13,917 bases of DNA from CAIZIN01 sp964483025 (GTDB lineage Bacteria; Patescibacteriota; Minisyncoccia; Phycocordibacterales; CAIZIN01). Position 1 is the stretch's first letter; each line of letters starts with the position of its first letter. The position numbers were made by a program, and so were the translations under genes. Location: NCBI GenBank assembly GCA_964483025.1, contig CAYZZT010000018.1, positions 1 to 13,917 on the forward strand, read 5' to 3'. Of this stretch, positions 1-5,777 are shown piece by piece. The notes under the pieces are model-generated. The model searched no databases, was not told where the DNA came from, and worked only from the letters and a program-made list of their open reading frames with translations.

Positions 1-22
1 GTCGAGCCGAGGTATGACGAAA

Positions 23-46
23 AGATTTTTCAGTAGAAAAATACTT
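23..46 (+). repeat. short hairpin repeat, family A, copy 1
   Basis: A 24-bp near-palindrome with arms AGATTTTTC and GAAAAATACT around a CAGTA-type centre. It recurs at 67-90 and 1908-1931, where the centre is CACCA. Each copy is preceded by a GC-rich stretch containing GAGCCGAG- or GAGTCGGG-like sequence. It looks like a dispersed intergenic palindromic element; I know no named family for it. Confidence 0.7.
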
Positions 47-66
47 TTGGGCGAGTCGGGGTCGCG

Positions 67-90
67 AGATTTTTCACCAGAAAAATACTT
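67..90 (+). repeat. short hairpin repeat, family A, copy 2 (abuts tRNA)
   Basis: Identical over its 24 bp to the copy at 1908-1931. It directly abuts the surviving tRNA-Ser sequence at 91, in the place where the 5' acceptor strand and first D-stem strand of the tRNA would be expected. Confidence 0.75.
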
Positions 91-163
91 GTGACTGAAG
101 GCACCGCTCTTGAAAAGCGGAATCTATGAAAGTGGATTGTGAGTTCGAATCTCACCTCCTCCG
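91..163 (+). tRNA. tRNA-Ser(UGA), 3' portion only (5' part missing or displaced)
   Basis: The sequence folds as the last three quarters of a class II serine tRNA. D-loop residues GTGACTGAAGGCA are followed by anticodon stem CCGCT/AGCGG (104-108/116-120) with loop CTTGAAA, anticodon TGA at 111-113. A long variable arm follows with stem AATC/GATT (121-138), then T stem GTGAG/CTCAC around TTCGAAT (139-155), acceptor strand CTCCTCC and discriminator G at 163. CCA is not encoded. The matching GGAGGAG acceptor strand and 5' D-stem are absent; a hairpin repeat stands there instead. Either the gene is truncated by insertion, or the 5' half lies before the window and is separated by inserted sequence. 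As it stands the tRNA cannot form. Confidence 0.75.
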
Positions 164-165
164 CA
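146..165 (+). repeat. tRNA-Ser 3' end, left direct repeat (att-like)
   Basis: The 20 bases cgaatctcacctcctccgca, covering part of the T loop, the T stem and the acceptor of tRNA-Ser, are repeated exactly at 322-341. Duplication of a tRNA 3' end is what integrating elements leave at their two ends. The enclosed segment is only about 156 bp and encodes no integrase. Confidence 0.7.
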
Positions 166-178
166 AATAACAAAGAAA

Positions 179-212
179 GACAGCTGGCTAGCTGTCTGAT
201 TTGTTTTATTTG
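179..212 (+). terminator. terminator after tRNA-Ser
   Basis: Stem GACAGCT (179-185), loop GGCT, stem AGCTGTC (190-196), then a T-rich tract TGATTTGTTTTATTT. It lies 15 bp beyond the tRNA and would end its transcript. Confidence 0.6.
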
Positions 213-232
213 CGAGAAGGAGGTGAGGTTCG
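211..232 (-). repeat. imperfect inverted copy of the tRNA-Ser 3' end
   Basis: TGCGAGAAGGAGGTGAGGTTCG is a slightly altered reverse complement of the tRNA 3'-end sequence at 146-165. With the exact copy at 322-341 it brackets a hairpin-bearing segment. A third, weaker same-sense copy (TCTCACCTCCTCC) lies at 355-367. Confidence 0.5.
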
Positions 233-286
233 AAAGGCGGAGCGGGACCCGGATTAGCAAATCTGGGAGCGAGCCAGGGCTGTGAA

Positions 287-312
287 AATTTTGGTTTGAC
301 GAAACCAAAATT
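287..312 (+). repeat. hairpin repeat, family B, copy 1
   Basis: Perfect 11-bp stem AATTTTGGTTT / AAACCAAAATT with tetraloop GACG. The same architecture, in the other orientation and with a changed outer stem, is at 5973-6002: GGTTT-GACG-AAACC is kept and the outer pairs co-vary. There is no T tract, so it is not an obvious terminator. Confidence 0.65.
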
Positions 313-321
313 ATTCCTAGC

Positions 322-341
322 CGAATCTCACCTCCTCCGCA
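322..341 (+). repeat. tRNA-Ser 3' end, right direct repeat (att-like)
   Basis: Exact 20-bp copy of 146-165. Here it is not attached to any tRNA body, since the upstream sequence is the family B hairpin and its flank. Confidence 0.7.
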
Positions 342-371
342 GTGTAATTAATTTTCTCACCTCCTCCCCAT

Positions 372-399
372 AAAAAAAGAGCGAACCGAAATCCGCTCT
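372..399 (-). terminator. rho-independent terminator of the 130-aa gene
   Basis: Read on the minus strand: AGAGCG, loop GATTTCGGTT, CGCTCT, then a run of seven Ts. It starts at the stop codon of the gene at 399-791. Confidence 0.85.
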
Positions 400-791
400 C
401 AATAGTCATCCATATGGCCAGCATGTTTAAACCCCCTTTGCATCTCTCTTTCATGATGCAGAGCGCATCCAAGGTTTCTTCGCTTGCGCCATAAAGTTAA
501 AGTCCAATCATGCTCAGCATCTTCAGGATCAGGCTTATTCTTTTCCCCTTTTATTTTTTTCTGTCGGGGTTTGGTGCTTCTGGTTTTCTTTTGTATTTCT
601 CCTCCCAGAAGCTGTTCAGCTTTTTTCTTTTTTTTGGCAAGAACGCCTCGTCGAGAAAGCTCCTTTGCAATATTAGTGCTTGCAACTCCATATTCTTCTG
701 CAACACTATGGATAGCATCAAGCATCGAAATTCCCTGATACTTCGAAACATCTCTGGCTCTGGAGGCCAGCGCTTGAATTGAAGGTAACAT
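399..791 (-). CDS. hypothetical basic protein, 130 aa
   Basis: I do not recognise a family. The ATG at 791 is preceded by AAAGGAG with a six-base spacer, a good ribosome binding site, and the gene ends in TGA followed at once by a strong terminator. These support a real gene. Residues 1-50 look helical, with the stretch GISMLDAIHSVAEEYGV followed by SRRGVLA suggesting a small helix-turn-helix-like unit. Residues 52-85 are a lysine-rich, probably disordered tail segment. The last 45 residues are charged, with WRKRR and several His. A nucleic-acid binding role is possible from charge alone. The gene is divergent from the membrane protein at 901 and is richer in G+C than most neighbours, so recent acquisition is possible. 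Confidence 0.8.
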   Translation of the reverse strand: MLPSIQALASRARDVSKYQGISMLDAIHSVAEEYGVASTNIAKELSRRGVLAKKKKKAEQLLGGEIQKKTRSTKPRQKKIKGEKNKPDPEDAEHDWTLTLWRKRRNLGCALHHEREMQRGFKHAGHMDDY

Positions 792-888
792 AGTTTTCTC
801 CTTTCTTTTCCTTTTTCATTACACCATAATATAAAAAATTATGCAATTAATTTTATAAAGCTAAAATATGTAAATAATATTTTTGCTG

Positions 889-894
889 TATAAT
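889..894 (+). promoter_or_regulatory. -10 box of the 89-aa membrane protein gene (leaderless)
   Basis: Perfect TATAAT, then exactly six bases AAATAT, then the ATG at 901. The start codon coincides with the expected transcription start. No good -35 is visible. Confidence 0.65.
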
Positions 895-900
895 AAATAT

Positions 901-1170
901 ATGAAAAATGATCCACTTAAAAAGTTTGAAGATGTTACAAGAGGCCTACATGATGGCATGGGTAAAATTACTCAGCCGGTATTAAAAAGATATCCATTAT
1001 TATTTGCCTTTCTAATTACTTTTAGTGCTGCATCAATTATTCGTGGTTTTGAAGTTTTTACTGAACAAATTGAAATATTTGAAAAACATCCAACCTTACT
1101 AATTTTAATTGGTGCCGTTTCTCTCGCTTTAACTGGTTCTCTTTATAAAGCTCTAGAAAAATTGGAATAG
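901..1170 (+). CDS. small two-helix membrane protein, 89 aa
   Basis: A cytoplasmic N-terminus of about 33 mostly polar residues precedes two hydrophobic segments, about residues 34-52 (PLLFAFLITFSAASIIRGF) and 66-84 (HPTLLILIGAVSLALTGSL), joined by an acidic loop. The pattern KRYPLLFAF...GFE...FEKHP recalls small membrane proteins common in CPR genomes (from memory, not checked). ATG 901 is preferred over an upstream in-frame ATG at 883 because a perfect -10 box overlaps that longer start, leaving a leaderless message. Function unknown. Confidence 0.8.
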   Translation: MKNDPLKKFEDVTRGLHDGMGKITQPVLKRYPLLFAFLITFSAASIIRGFEVFTEQIEIFEKHPTLLILIGAVSLALTGSLYKALEKLE

Positions 1171-1175
1171 TTTTT

Positions 1176-1210
1176 TATAAAAACACCCCCGTCGCAAATT
1201 GCAACGGGGG
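1176..1210 (-). terminator. terminator of the 138-codon ORF gene
   Basis: Stem CCCCCGT/ACGGGGG (1186-1192 with 1204-1210) around a TGCAATTTGC-type loop. On the minus strand it is followed by TGTTTTTATAAAA. It ends the minus-strand gene at 1234 and may also stop the plus-strand gene at 901-1170. Confidence 0.7.
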
Positions 1211-1233
1211 GTGGGTGAGTGTGGCGAGATGGG

Positions 1234-1632
1234 CTAGGCAGCCAGTTCACGGATGAACTTAATATTTCCGCGTCTGATTGCGGCTCGACCATCTTCGGTC
1301 AACTTGAATTTGGAGCGTAAGACATTTCCTTCTCCCGAAAAGAAGGCAACCTTCTTATCGATGATTCGAGTTGCGGGGAGGTGACGCTTGTAGACTTTGG
1401 GTCCTTTGGGGACTTCGGCATTTGGTGTCAGCTTTTTCGGAGCACCACCATCGCCACGGATAAGCGGGAAACTGGTGATTTTTTCTGGCGTAGTCGAGTT
1501 ATTCTCGGGCCCTTTGATTGGATCGAAAACGCCAAAGACCTGGAGAATGAGAATGATGACGCCGATGGTTCCGAACAGAAGCATGAGTTTGCTGGTGATA
1601 TCCATAGTGGTGTTTGATGGTTTGATTTTCAG
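1234..1632 (-). CDS. membrane-anchored hypothetical protein (~132 aa)
   Basis: One hydrophobic helix near the N-terminus (LMLLFGTIGVIILILQVFGVF) is followed by a polar, proline-rich stretch and a basic C-terminal domain of about 60 residues (from KVYKRHLPATRII to the end). It is probably a single-pass protein; no family recognised. The start is uncertain. The only strong Shine-Dalgarno is AAGGAGG at 1645-1639, followed by GTGAT and then CTG at 1632, which would be an uncommon CTG start. GTG at 1650 lies upstream of that site and ATG at 1605 is too far downstream of it. The leader carries a consensus promoter and a nested hairpin. The gene is visibly more G+C rich than its neighbours. Confidence 0.75.
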   Translation of the reverse strand: MKIKPSNTTMDITSKLMLLFGTIGVIILILQVFGVFDPIKGPENNSTTPEKITSFPLIRGDGGAPKKLTPNAEVPKGPKVYKRHLPATRIIDKKVAFFSGEGNVLRSKFKLTEDGRAAIRRGNIKFIRELAA

Positions 1633-1677
1633 ATCACCCTCCTTATTCACACTCTTTGAAAGAGCAGAGCTTGGAAA

Positions 1678-1731
1678 GTGGGTAAATGGCTCATCGTATA
1701 GATAAATCTATATTTTAAGCCATTTACTCAC
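1678..1731 (-). promoter_or_regulatory. nested leader hairpin with two-codon ORF
   Basis: Arms 1678-1691 and 1718-1731 form a 14-bp stem with one mismatch (GTGAGTAAATGGCT against AGCCATTTACCCAC on the minus strand). A second stem TATAGAT/ATCTATA is nested inside. The first arm holds ATG GCT TAA (1723-1715), a Met-Ala-stop ORF preceded by GGAGG seven bases upstream. It sits between the promoter and the coding sequence, as an attenuating or translation-sensing leader would. Confidence 0.55.
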
Positions 1732-1760
1732 CTCCAAAGCTATCTTTTTAACTACCATAT

Positions 1761-1789
1761 ATTATAGCACCGTGTGGCCATATTGTCAA
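1761..1789 (-). promoter_or_regulatory. consensus sigma70-type promoter
   Basis: On the minus strand: TTGACA (1789-1784), 17-base spacer, TATAAT (1766-1761). Both boxes match the consensus perfectly, the best promoter in the window. It drives the membrane-anchored protein gene at 1234-1632 through a leader of about 120 bases. Confidence 0.85.
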
Positions 1790-1796
1790 GCATTTT

Positions 1797-1959
1797 TGTC
1801 ATTCCCGCGGAGGCGGGAATCCATGTTAATTCGGATTTCTCAGACTGTGAAGTCGGGATGGGACCCGACTGCAAGGACGGAGGCTGACGAGCCGAGTCGT
1901 GGCCAGAAGATTTTTCACCAGAAAAATACTTGTGGATTCCCGCCTCCGCGGGAATGACA
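1797..1959. repeat. 163-bp palindrome-bounded repeat element
   Basis: A 27-bp perfect terminal inverted repeat (1797-1823 and 1933-1959). Each end is itself a palindrome of the form ATTCCC-N8-GGGAAT, with centre GCGGAGGC on the left. This matches the form of the dRS3 repeats of Neisseria and of similar repeats in many genomes. The interior holds GGGAcCCGACT-type GC-rich sequence and a family A hairpin (1908-1931). It encodes no protein; ORFs reading SFPRRRES through it are artefacts. It lies between the 3' end of the polymerase gene and the promoter of the next gene. Confidence 0.75.
1908..1931 (+). repeat. short hairpin repeat, family A, copy 3
   Basis: Identical to 67-90 over 24 bp, with the following TGTG/GTG also shared. 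It lies inside the 163-bp element, linking the tRNA-Ser locus and this element to one repeat family. Confidence 0.75.
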
Positions 1960-1985
1960 GAATGGGATGATTTGTTGGGGATATA

Positions 1986-3242
1986 CTACAAAAACAACAA
2001 ATCCTTATCCAAATCATCAGAATCTGTTCCAAGCCTTCCATTTTTTAATGCTTTTTGGGTTGAAGCTAAATAGACCATATTTTTCCCAAATTTATTTTCT
2101 AAAAAATCAATTTGATTGTGTATTAATTCAAATTTTTCCACTTTATCAGAATTTCCAAAAAGATCTTTCTGAACTGGTTGATTTGGAATTAAATTTTGCA
2201 AAGTGATTCCTGTTGTGCGATACAAAATATTTTTTTTATAAATATCTTTAAATTTTTCATAAACTAAAGAAATTATAATTTCAGGAGAACTTGATGGAGA
2301 GGGAAGTAAAATTGAACATTCAGAAATAACAAAATCTTTTGTTTTTAAAAAGAAGGAAATCTTTTTTGGAACAAGTTTGTAATGTCTGGCTTTTGCACAA
2401 GCCCCCTCAATATTTTTTGAAAGCTCTGAAAGCAGGAAAACTTTGTCATTTGTAGATGGGTAAAAAGACCTAGTTTTCTGAATTGATGAATAAACAGTTT
2501 TTAAGTTAGGGTCTATTTCTAAAATTCTTTCACTTTGTAATTCTCGCCAAATTGTTTCGTATGGACTTGATAAATTTTCATTTATCCATGCCAAATTTTT
2601 TTCTGTGAAATCACCTGCAGTTTTTATATTTTTATTTTTTAAAAATTCGGAAGTTTTGGGCCCAATACCCCAGATTTTTTCAATAGGGAATTTTGCTAAA
2701 AAATCTGGAGCAGTTTCAGGAAGAATTATTGTAAAACCATTTGGTTTTACCCACTTGCTTGCTACCTTTGCAAGAACCTTTGTTGGAGCGAGGCCAATAG
2801 ATACAGACAAATTAAGCTCTTCCTTTATTTCTTTTTTAATACAAAGTGCAATTTGTTCGTATGTTATTTTAAGTGTTCTGTTGAGTCCTGTGAGATCAGC
2901 AAAACATTCATCAATACTATATTCTTCTACATCATCGGCATATCTTCGAACAATTTCAAACATCTGGTTTGAGTATTTTACATAAGCTTTGTAATCACCG
3001 GGGAGGATTATGACAGTGGGGAAGTCTTTTTTTATTTTAAATATTGGCATACCGCGAATAATACCAAGCGCCTTCGCTTCATATGATAGTGCGGAGACTA
3101 TTCCTCTTTCCTCTCCTGTCACCACAGGCAGGCCTTTTAATTTTGGATTCTTGGCAACTTCAACGCCGACAAAAAAAGCATCTCCATCAATATGAAGAAG
3201 GGTTTTTATTTTATGTTTGGAGTTTTGGCTTATTTTATCCAC
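1986..3242 (-). CDS. dinB: Y-family DNA polymerase (DinB / Pol IV type), 418 aa
   Basis: A translesion polymerase of the UmuC/DinB family. Counting from the GTG at 3242, HIDGDAFFVGVE (17-28) carries the first catalytic Asp and the Phe pair of the steric-gate region. YSIDECF (108-114) carries the catalytic Asp-Glu pair. GIGPKTSEFLKNKNIKTAGDF is the helix-hairpin-helix of the thumb, and the little finger follows. QKDLFG near the C-terminus fits the QxxLF beta-clamp binding motif. Length is slightly above DinB's usual ~350-400. GTG 3242 is chosen because TATAAT ends six bases before it; a longer reading from TTG 3293 would run through the promoter. A GAAC-N4-GTTC box next to the -10 implies LexA control. 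Confidence 0.93.
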   Translation of the reverse strand: MDKISQNSKHKIKTLLHIDGDAFFVGVEVAKNPKLKGLPVVTGEERGIVSALSYEAKALGIIRGMPIFKIKKDFPTVIILPGDYKAYVKYSNQMFEIVRRYADDVEEYSIDECFADLTGLNRTLKITYEQIALCIKKEIKEELNLSVSIGLAPTKVLAKVASKWVKPNGFTIILPETAPDFLAKFPIEKIWGIGPKTSEFLKNKNIKTAGDFTEKNLAWINENLSSPYETIWRELQSERILEIDPNLKTVYSSIQKTRSFYPSTNDKVFLLSELSKNIEGACAKARHYKLVPKKISFFLKTKDFVISECSILLPSPSSSPEIIISLVYEKFKDIYKKNILYRTTGITLQNLIPNQPVQKDLFGNSDKVEKFELIHNQIDFLENKFGKNMVYLASTQKALKNGRLGTDSDDLDKDLLFL

Positions 3243-3248
3243 CCTTAT

Positions 3249-3254
3249 ATTATA
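3249..3254 (-). promoter_or_regulatory. -10 box of the polymerase gene (leaderless GTG)
   Basis: TATAAT, then ATAAGG, then GTG at 3242. The -35 region is weak, which fits a repressed stress promoter. Confidence 0.65.
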
Positions 3255-3255
3255 A

Positions 3256-3271
3256 GTGAACAATCGTTCAC
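3256..3271 (-). promoter_or_regulatory. LexA (SOS) box
   Basis: GTGAACAATCGTTCAC is a perfect palindrome containing GAAC-N4-GTTC, the core of the Bacillus-type LexA/DinR operator (consensus CGAACNNNNGTTCG). It lies between -35 and -10 of a DNA-damage polymerase gene, exactly where a repressor would block RNA polymerase. Confidence 0.8.
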
Positions 3272-3310
3272 TGGCTAGCAAAGTTATCCACAATATTTTT
3301 TTGTATGGGT

Positions 3311-3316
3311 TATAAT
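3311..3316 (+). promoter_or_regulatory. possible divergent -10 box
   Basis: TATAAT facing away from the polymerase gene, about 100 bases before the 51-aa gene. No clear -35 is seen, so this is weak. Confidence 0.3.
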
Positions 3317-3416
3317 TAAAGTAAAGGTCCCGAGACTGCTCCTTCCATTGTAAATCAATTGATAAATTTCATTAAGATTGAATATTTATCCTTATCATTC
3401 TAATTAAATAAATGAT

Positions 3417-3572
3417 ATGTTAATAGCAATTGCAATAGTATTAATTATTCTTTGGTTATTTGGTCTCCTAATTTCCTACACACTTAATGGGCTTATTCAT
3501 ATTCTTCCTGTGGTAGCAGTTATCCTAATTTTTAGAAGATTAATAAAGGGCGGTCAAGAGTCTGTGACTTAA
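3417..3572 (+). CDS. lmo0937-like small membrane protein, 51 aa
   Basis: A tiny two-helix membrane protein. The first hydrophobic helix (about residues 2-20, AIAIVLIILWLFGLLIS) runs into SYTLNGLIHILPVVAVILIFRRLIKG. The order W-L-G-L-S-Y-T-x-G-G/N-x-I-H-x-L is typical of the lmo0937/DUF5670 family of about 50 aa, found widely in bacteria and of unknown role. No Shine-Dalgarno is present. TTAAAT ending seven bases before ATG could be a -10, again leaderless. A hairpin terminator follows the stop. Confidence 0.8.
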   Translation: MLIAIAIVLIILWLFGLLISYTLNGLIHILPVVAVILIFRRLIKGGQESVT

Positions 3573-3580
3573 TTTTTATA

Positions 3581-3616
3581 TTTTGATATAGAAGATATCA
3601 AAAGTTTATCTTTTTA
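3581..3616 (+). terminator. terminator of the 51-aa gene
   Basis: Stem TTTTGATAT / ATATCAAAA (3581-3589 with 3595-3603) with a five-base loop. It is followed after a few bases by a T tract. Confidence 0.5.
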
Positions 3617-3643
3617 ATATATTTTCATATTTCATTTTTCTGA

Positions 3644-3649
3644 TATACT
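3644..3649 (+). promoter_or_regulatory. -10 box of the cysteine-rich protein gene
   Basis: TATACT with TTTTCA 16 bases upstream as a poor -35. It gives a leader of about 25 bases containing GGAAGGAG, so this is one of the few genes here with an ordinary ribosome binding site. Confidence 0.45.
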
Positions 3650-3679
3650 TACCTGCGGTTAAATAGGAAGGAGTACATT

Positions 3680-4108
3680 GTGATACCACAAGAAGAAAAT
3701 GAAACAAGAAAAAGAAATCCAAAAAAAACACCTCGTTTTGATCTACCGAGATATTTAATAGATCAAGCCAGGGATTCACTTTCTGAATTGAATATTCACG
3801 CAACATGCGTGGAGCACGAATGCAGTAGGGAATATGTGCTTGAGCATCCAGATTTATTGATAAAGCACTATAACGAAAACGGTGGAGCGAAAAATTATGA
3901 GAAATATCGTAGTCGGTATGTGAGCGTTTGTGAATATTCAGAGAGTTGCCGATTTGGAAGTGATTGCGAACTGGCACTTACACAGACAGATTATCTCAAA
4001 TGTCCATTACGGAAGATGAATGAACGTTGTCGTCGCGGTTGCAAACTTGCCTTAAATGGTCATGACACTAATACCATCCCGCACGGAGAATTTGCTTATG
4101 TAATCTAA
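3680..4108 (+). CDS. cysteine-rich hypothetical protein, 142 aa
   Basis: Starts at GTG 3680, six bases after AAGGAG. Residues 1-20 are highly charged, rich in Lys, Arg and Glu. The rest contains eight cysteines at 43, 48, 84, 90, 96, 108, 117 and 121. Two segments look like repeats of each other: SCRFGSDCELAL (89-100) and RCRRGCKLAL (116-125). No signal peptide or membrane helix is seen, so the cysteines are probably in the cytoplasm and more likely to bind metal than to form disulfides. No family recognised. It stands alone, with its own promoter and a strong terminator. Confidence 0.82.
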   Translation: MIPQEENETRKRNPKKTPRFDLPRYLIDQARDSLSELNIHATCVEHECSREYVLEHPDLLIKHYNENGGAKNYEKYRSRYVSVCEYSESCRFGSDCELALTQTDYLKCPLRKMNERCRRGCKLALNGHDTNTIPHGEFAYVI

Positions 4109-4115
4109 ATTTAAA

Positions 4116-4150
4116 AGCCAGTAAACCCTCGTGGTTTACTGGCTATTTTT
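4116..4150 (+). terminator. rho-independent terminator
   Basis: Perfect 12-bp stem AGCCAGTAAACC / GGTTTACTGGCT with loop CTCGT, followed by ATTTTTCTTTT. It ends the cysteine-rich gene and lies 25 bp from the end of the convergent permease gene. Confidence 0.9.
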
Positions 4151-4174
4151 CTTTTAATTTTTTTAATATAAAAA

Positions 4175-5680
4175 TTAACTTAAAAGCATTCCAATAATTC
4201 CTACAATTATTAAAAATGAAACACATGGAATAAAAACTCCCTTAAGAATTTTCCTTTCTTGGTTTTTTACTCCTAATACTGCTTGAGCAGCTAGCATATC
4301 AGATAATGCTATCATATTTCCGGCCGATGCACCCACAACAGCCAAGGAGAGCATAAGTGCAACATTGTATCCTAAGAAAACAGAAGCAGTATTAAAGAAA
4401 TTTCCAAACATAATATTTGAAACTGTGGCGCTACCTGTTATGAAACTACCAAAAGCACTAATAAATGGTGCAAAAAATGGTAAAAATGAAGTTTCGAAAA
4501 CCTTAGCCACAAGAGTGATTGCAGCGGGAAGGCCTGAATAGTTTTGGCCCGAATTTATCATTAATTGCACCAAAACAGACATTGAAAGAATTACAAAAAA
4601 TGGATTAAGTGCTCCTGTAAATGCTTTAGTTGCTAGAGGAATAATTACTTCCTTTTTACTTTTCCAAATAAGTGCCACAAATATTCCAGCTAAAATAAAT
4701 GCAAACCCAGGGTTAAACAAGTTGAACATATGAGAAAATCCCAGGGGTATATTTATCCCCATGTTACCAATTAATATTTTACCTAAAACAAGAAATAGGA
4801 TTAGTATTCCGTATGGCAAAAAAGCTCGAGTTGCAGACATTGAACTTGTGAGTTTTTCTGTATCTTTTAAAGAAATTTTTTCTTTTGGAACAAAAAGACC
4901 AAGTTTTGTTGTTATTAGTACAAGAATTACTCCCACAATTGAACCAATTATTGTTGGAAATTCCTGACCTAAAGATACAGCAAAAACTGAAGGGACAACA
5001 AAAGCAATTCCTGCCCAAATAGCAAATGGTAATCCATCTAAAAATTCTGTTTTACGATTTTCTCGTCCCGCTGTTATAATCCAGAGCATAAATACTGGAA
5101 TAATAAAACCTGCACAATTTATGAGTGCTGATAGAAGTGGAACTCCCGCTGTGTCTAATCCTGCAAATCCAACTCGAATTGGTGTACCCACCGCCCCAAA
5201 AACAACAGCAGCACTATTACCCAAAAGTGCAATTACTAATGCTCTGATGGGAGAAAGGCCGAGGCCGACAAGCAGAGGTGCCACTATAGCGACCGGGGTC
5301 CCAAAACCAGCAGTGCCTTCTATGAAAGCTTCAAAAAGCCATGCCAATAAAATAATTTGAAGGCGATAGTCTTTTGAAAAATGTTCCAAATAATATGAAA
5401 TATTTTTTATAATTTTAAGCTCTTCAAGTAATGTTAGGAAAAAAATCGCCCCTAGAATAATAATAAAAATATCAAATGCAATGAAAAAGCCCTTGCCAAA
5501 AGAAATTAAAAGAAGAGCAGGAAAAATCGCCCAATAAAAAATTGCAAAAAGAGTAAAAATAATAAGTGTAACTATTGAAGCTTTCAATAAAGTAGTTTCT
5601 CCCCAAAGAAGTATAATTATGAAAACCAGAAAAGGAAAAATAGAAAGAAAAATAGGTAAGTTTGATAGTAAAAAGTCCAT
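4175..5680 (-). CDS. lctP: L-lactate permease (LctP family), 501 aa
   Basis: An inner-membrane lactate/glycolate:H+ symporter-type protein with roughly a dozen hydrophobic helices. The family signature is clear around residues 117-160: FEAFIEGTAGFGTPVAI..PLL.GLG, then LGNSAAVVFGAVGTPI. The C-terminal half has the expected FGSFITGSATVSN and GASAGNMIALSD segments. Length is a little below the usual ~550. ATG 5680 is chosen because TATGAT ends six bases before it; an in-frame GTG at 5683 lies just upstream. In a fermentative host it could export lactate or take it up. This is inference: no lactate dehydrogenase is in the window. Confidence 0.93.
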   Translation of the reverse strand: MDFLLSNLPIFLSIFPFLVFIIILLWGETTLLKASIVTLIIFTLFAIFYWAIFPALLLISFGKGFFIAFDIFIIILGAIFFLTLLEELKIIKNISYYLEHFSKDYRLQIILLAWLFEAFIEGTAGFGTPVAIVAPLLVGLGLSPIRALVIALLGNSAAVVFGAVGTPIRVGFAGLDTAGVPLLSALINCAGFIIPVFMLWIITAGRENRKTEFLDGLPFAIWAGIAFVVPSVFAVSLGQEFPTIIGSIVGVILVLITTKLGLFVPKEKISLKDTEKLTSSMSATRAFLPYGILILFLVLGKILIGNMGINIPLGFSHMFNLFNPGFAFILAGIFVALIWKSKKEVIIPLATKAFTGALNPFFVILSMSVLVQLMINSGQNYSGLPAAITLVAKVFETSFLPFFAPFISAFGSFITGSATVSNIMFGNFFNTASVFLGYNVALMLSLAVVGASAGNMIALSDMLAAQAVLGVKNQERKILKGVFIPCVSFLIIVGIIGMLLS

Positions 5681-5686
5681 CACAAA

Positions 5687-5692
5687 ATCATA
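5687..5692 (-). promoter_or_regulatory. -10 box of the lactate permease gene (leaderless)
   Basis: TATGAT, six bases TTTGTG, then ATG 5680. No convincing -35. Confidence 0.5.
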
Positions 5693-5744
5693 TCATAATT
5701 GGGCCTGTTTGGGCAGAATATTTGCGTGATTAGTGATTATCAGT

Positions 5745-5777
5745 AACTTTTAATTTGAAAGCCCGATATTAAAAGTT
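5745..5777 (-). repeat. inverted repeat upstream of the permease gene
   Basis: Perfect 10-bp arms AACTTTTAAT and ATTAAAAGTT, enclosed by a second partly matching pair GTTTGGGC (5707-5714) and GTCCAAAC (5782-5789). No T tract follows. It could be an operator or a structured leader if transcription starts further upstream. The rest of 5790-5920 is AT-rich and I see no gene in it. Confidence 0.45.

Noticed and set aside
30..308. A 92-codon minus-strand ORF across the tRNA-Ser region
   Set aside because: It reads VRFELTIHFHRFRFSRAVPS, the reverse complement of the tRNA, and runs through hairpin repeats. It is a familiar spurious translation.
484..782. Two plus-strand ORFs of 84 and 90 codons
   Set aside because: They are antisense to the 130-aa gene, which has a good ribosome site and terminator. 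Their Phe-rich products reflect its lysine codons.
1381..1705. Plus-strand ORFs over the 1234-1632 gene
   Set aside because: They are antisense shadows and would read through the consensus leader and hairpin of the minus-strand gene.
1772..2041. ORFs containing SFPRRRES on both strands
   Set aside because: They are translations of the ATTCCC-N8-GGGAAT palindromes, a well-known annotation artefact.
3606..3977. Minus-strand 123-codon ORF opposite the cysteine-rich gene
   Set aside because: The plus strand has the promoter, ribosome site and terminator; the minus-strand ORF has none and no family resemblance.
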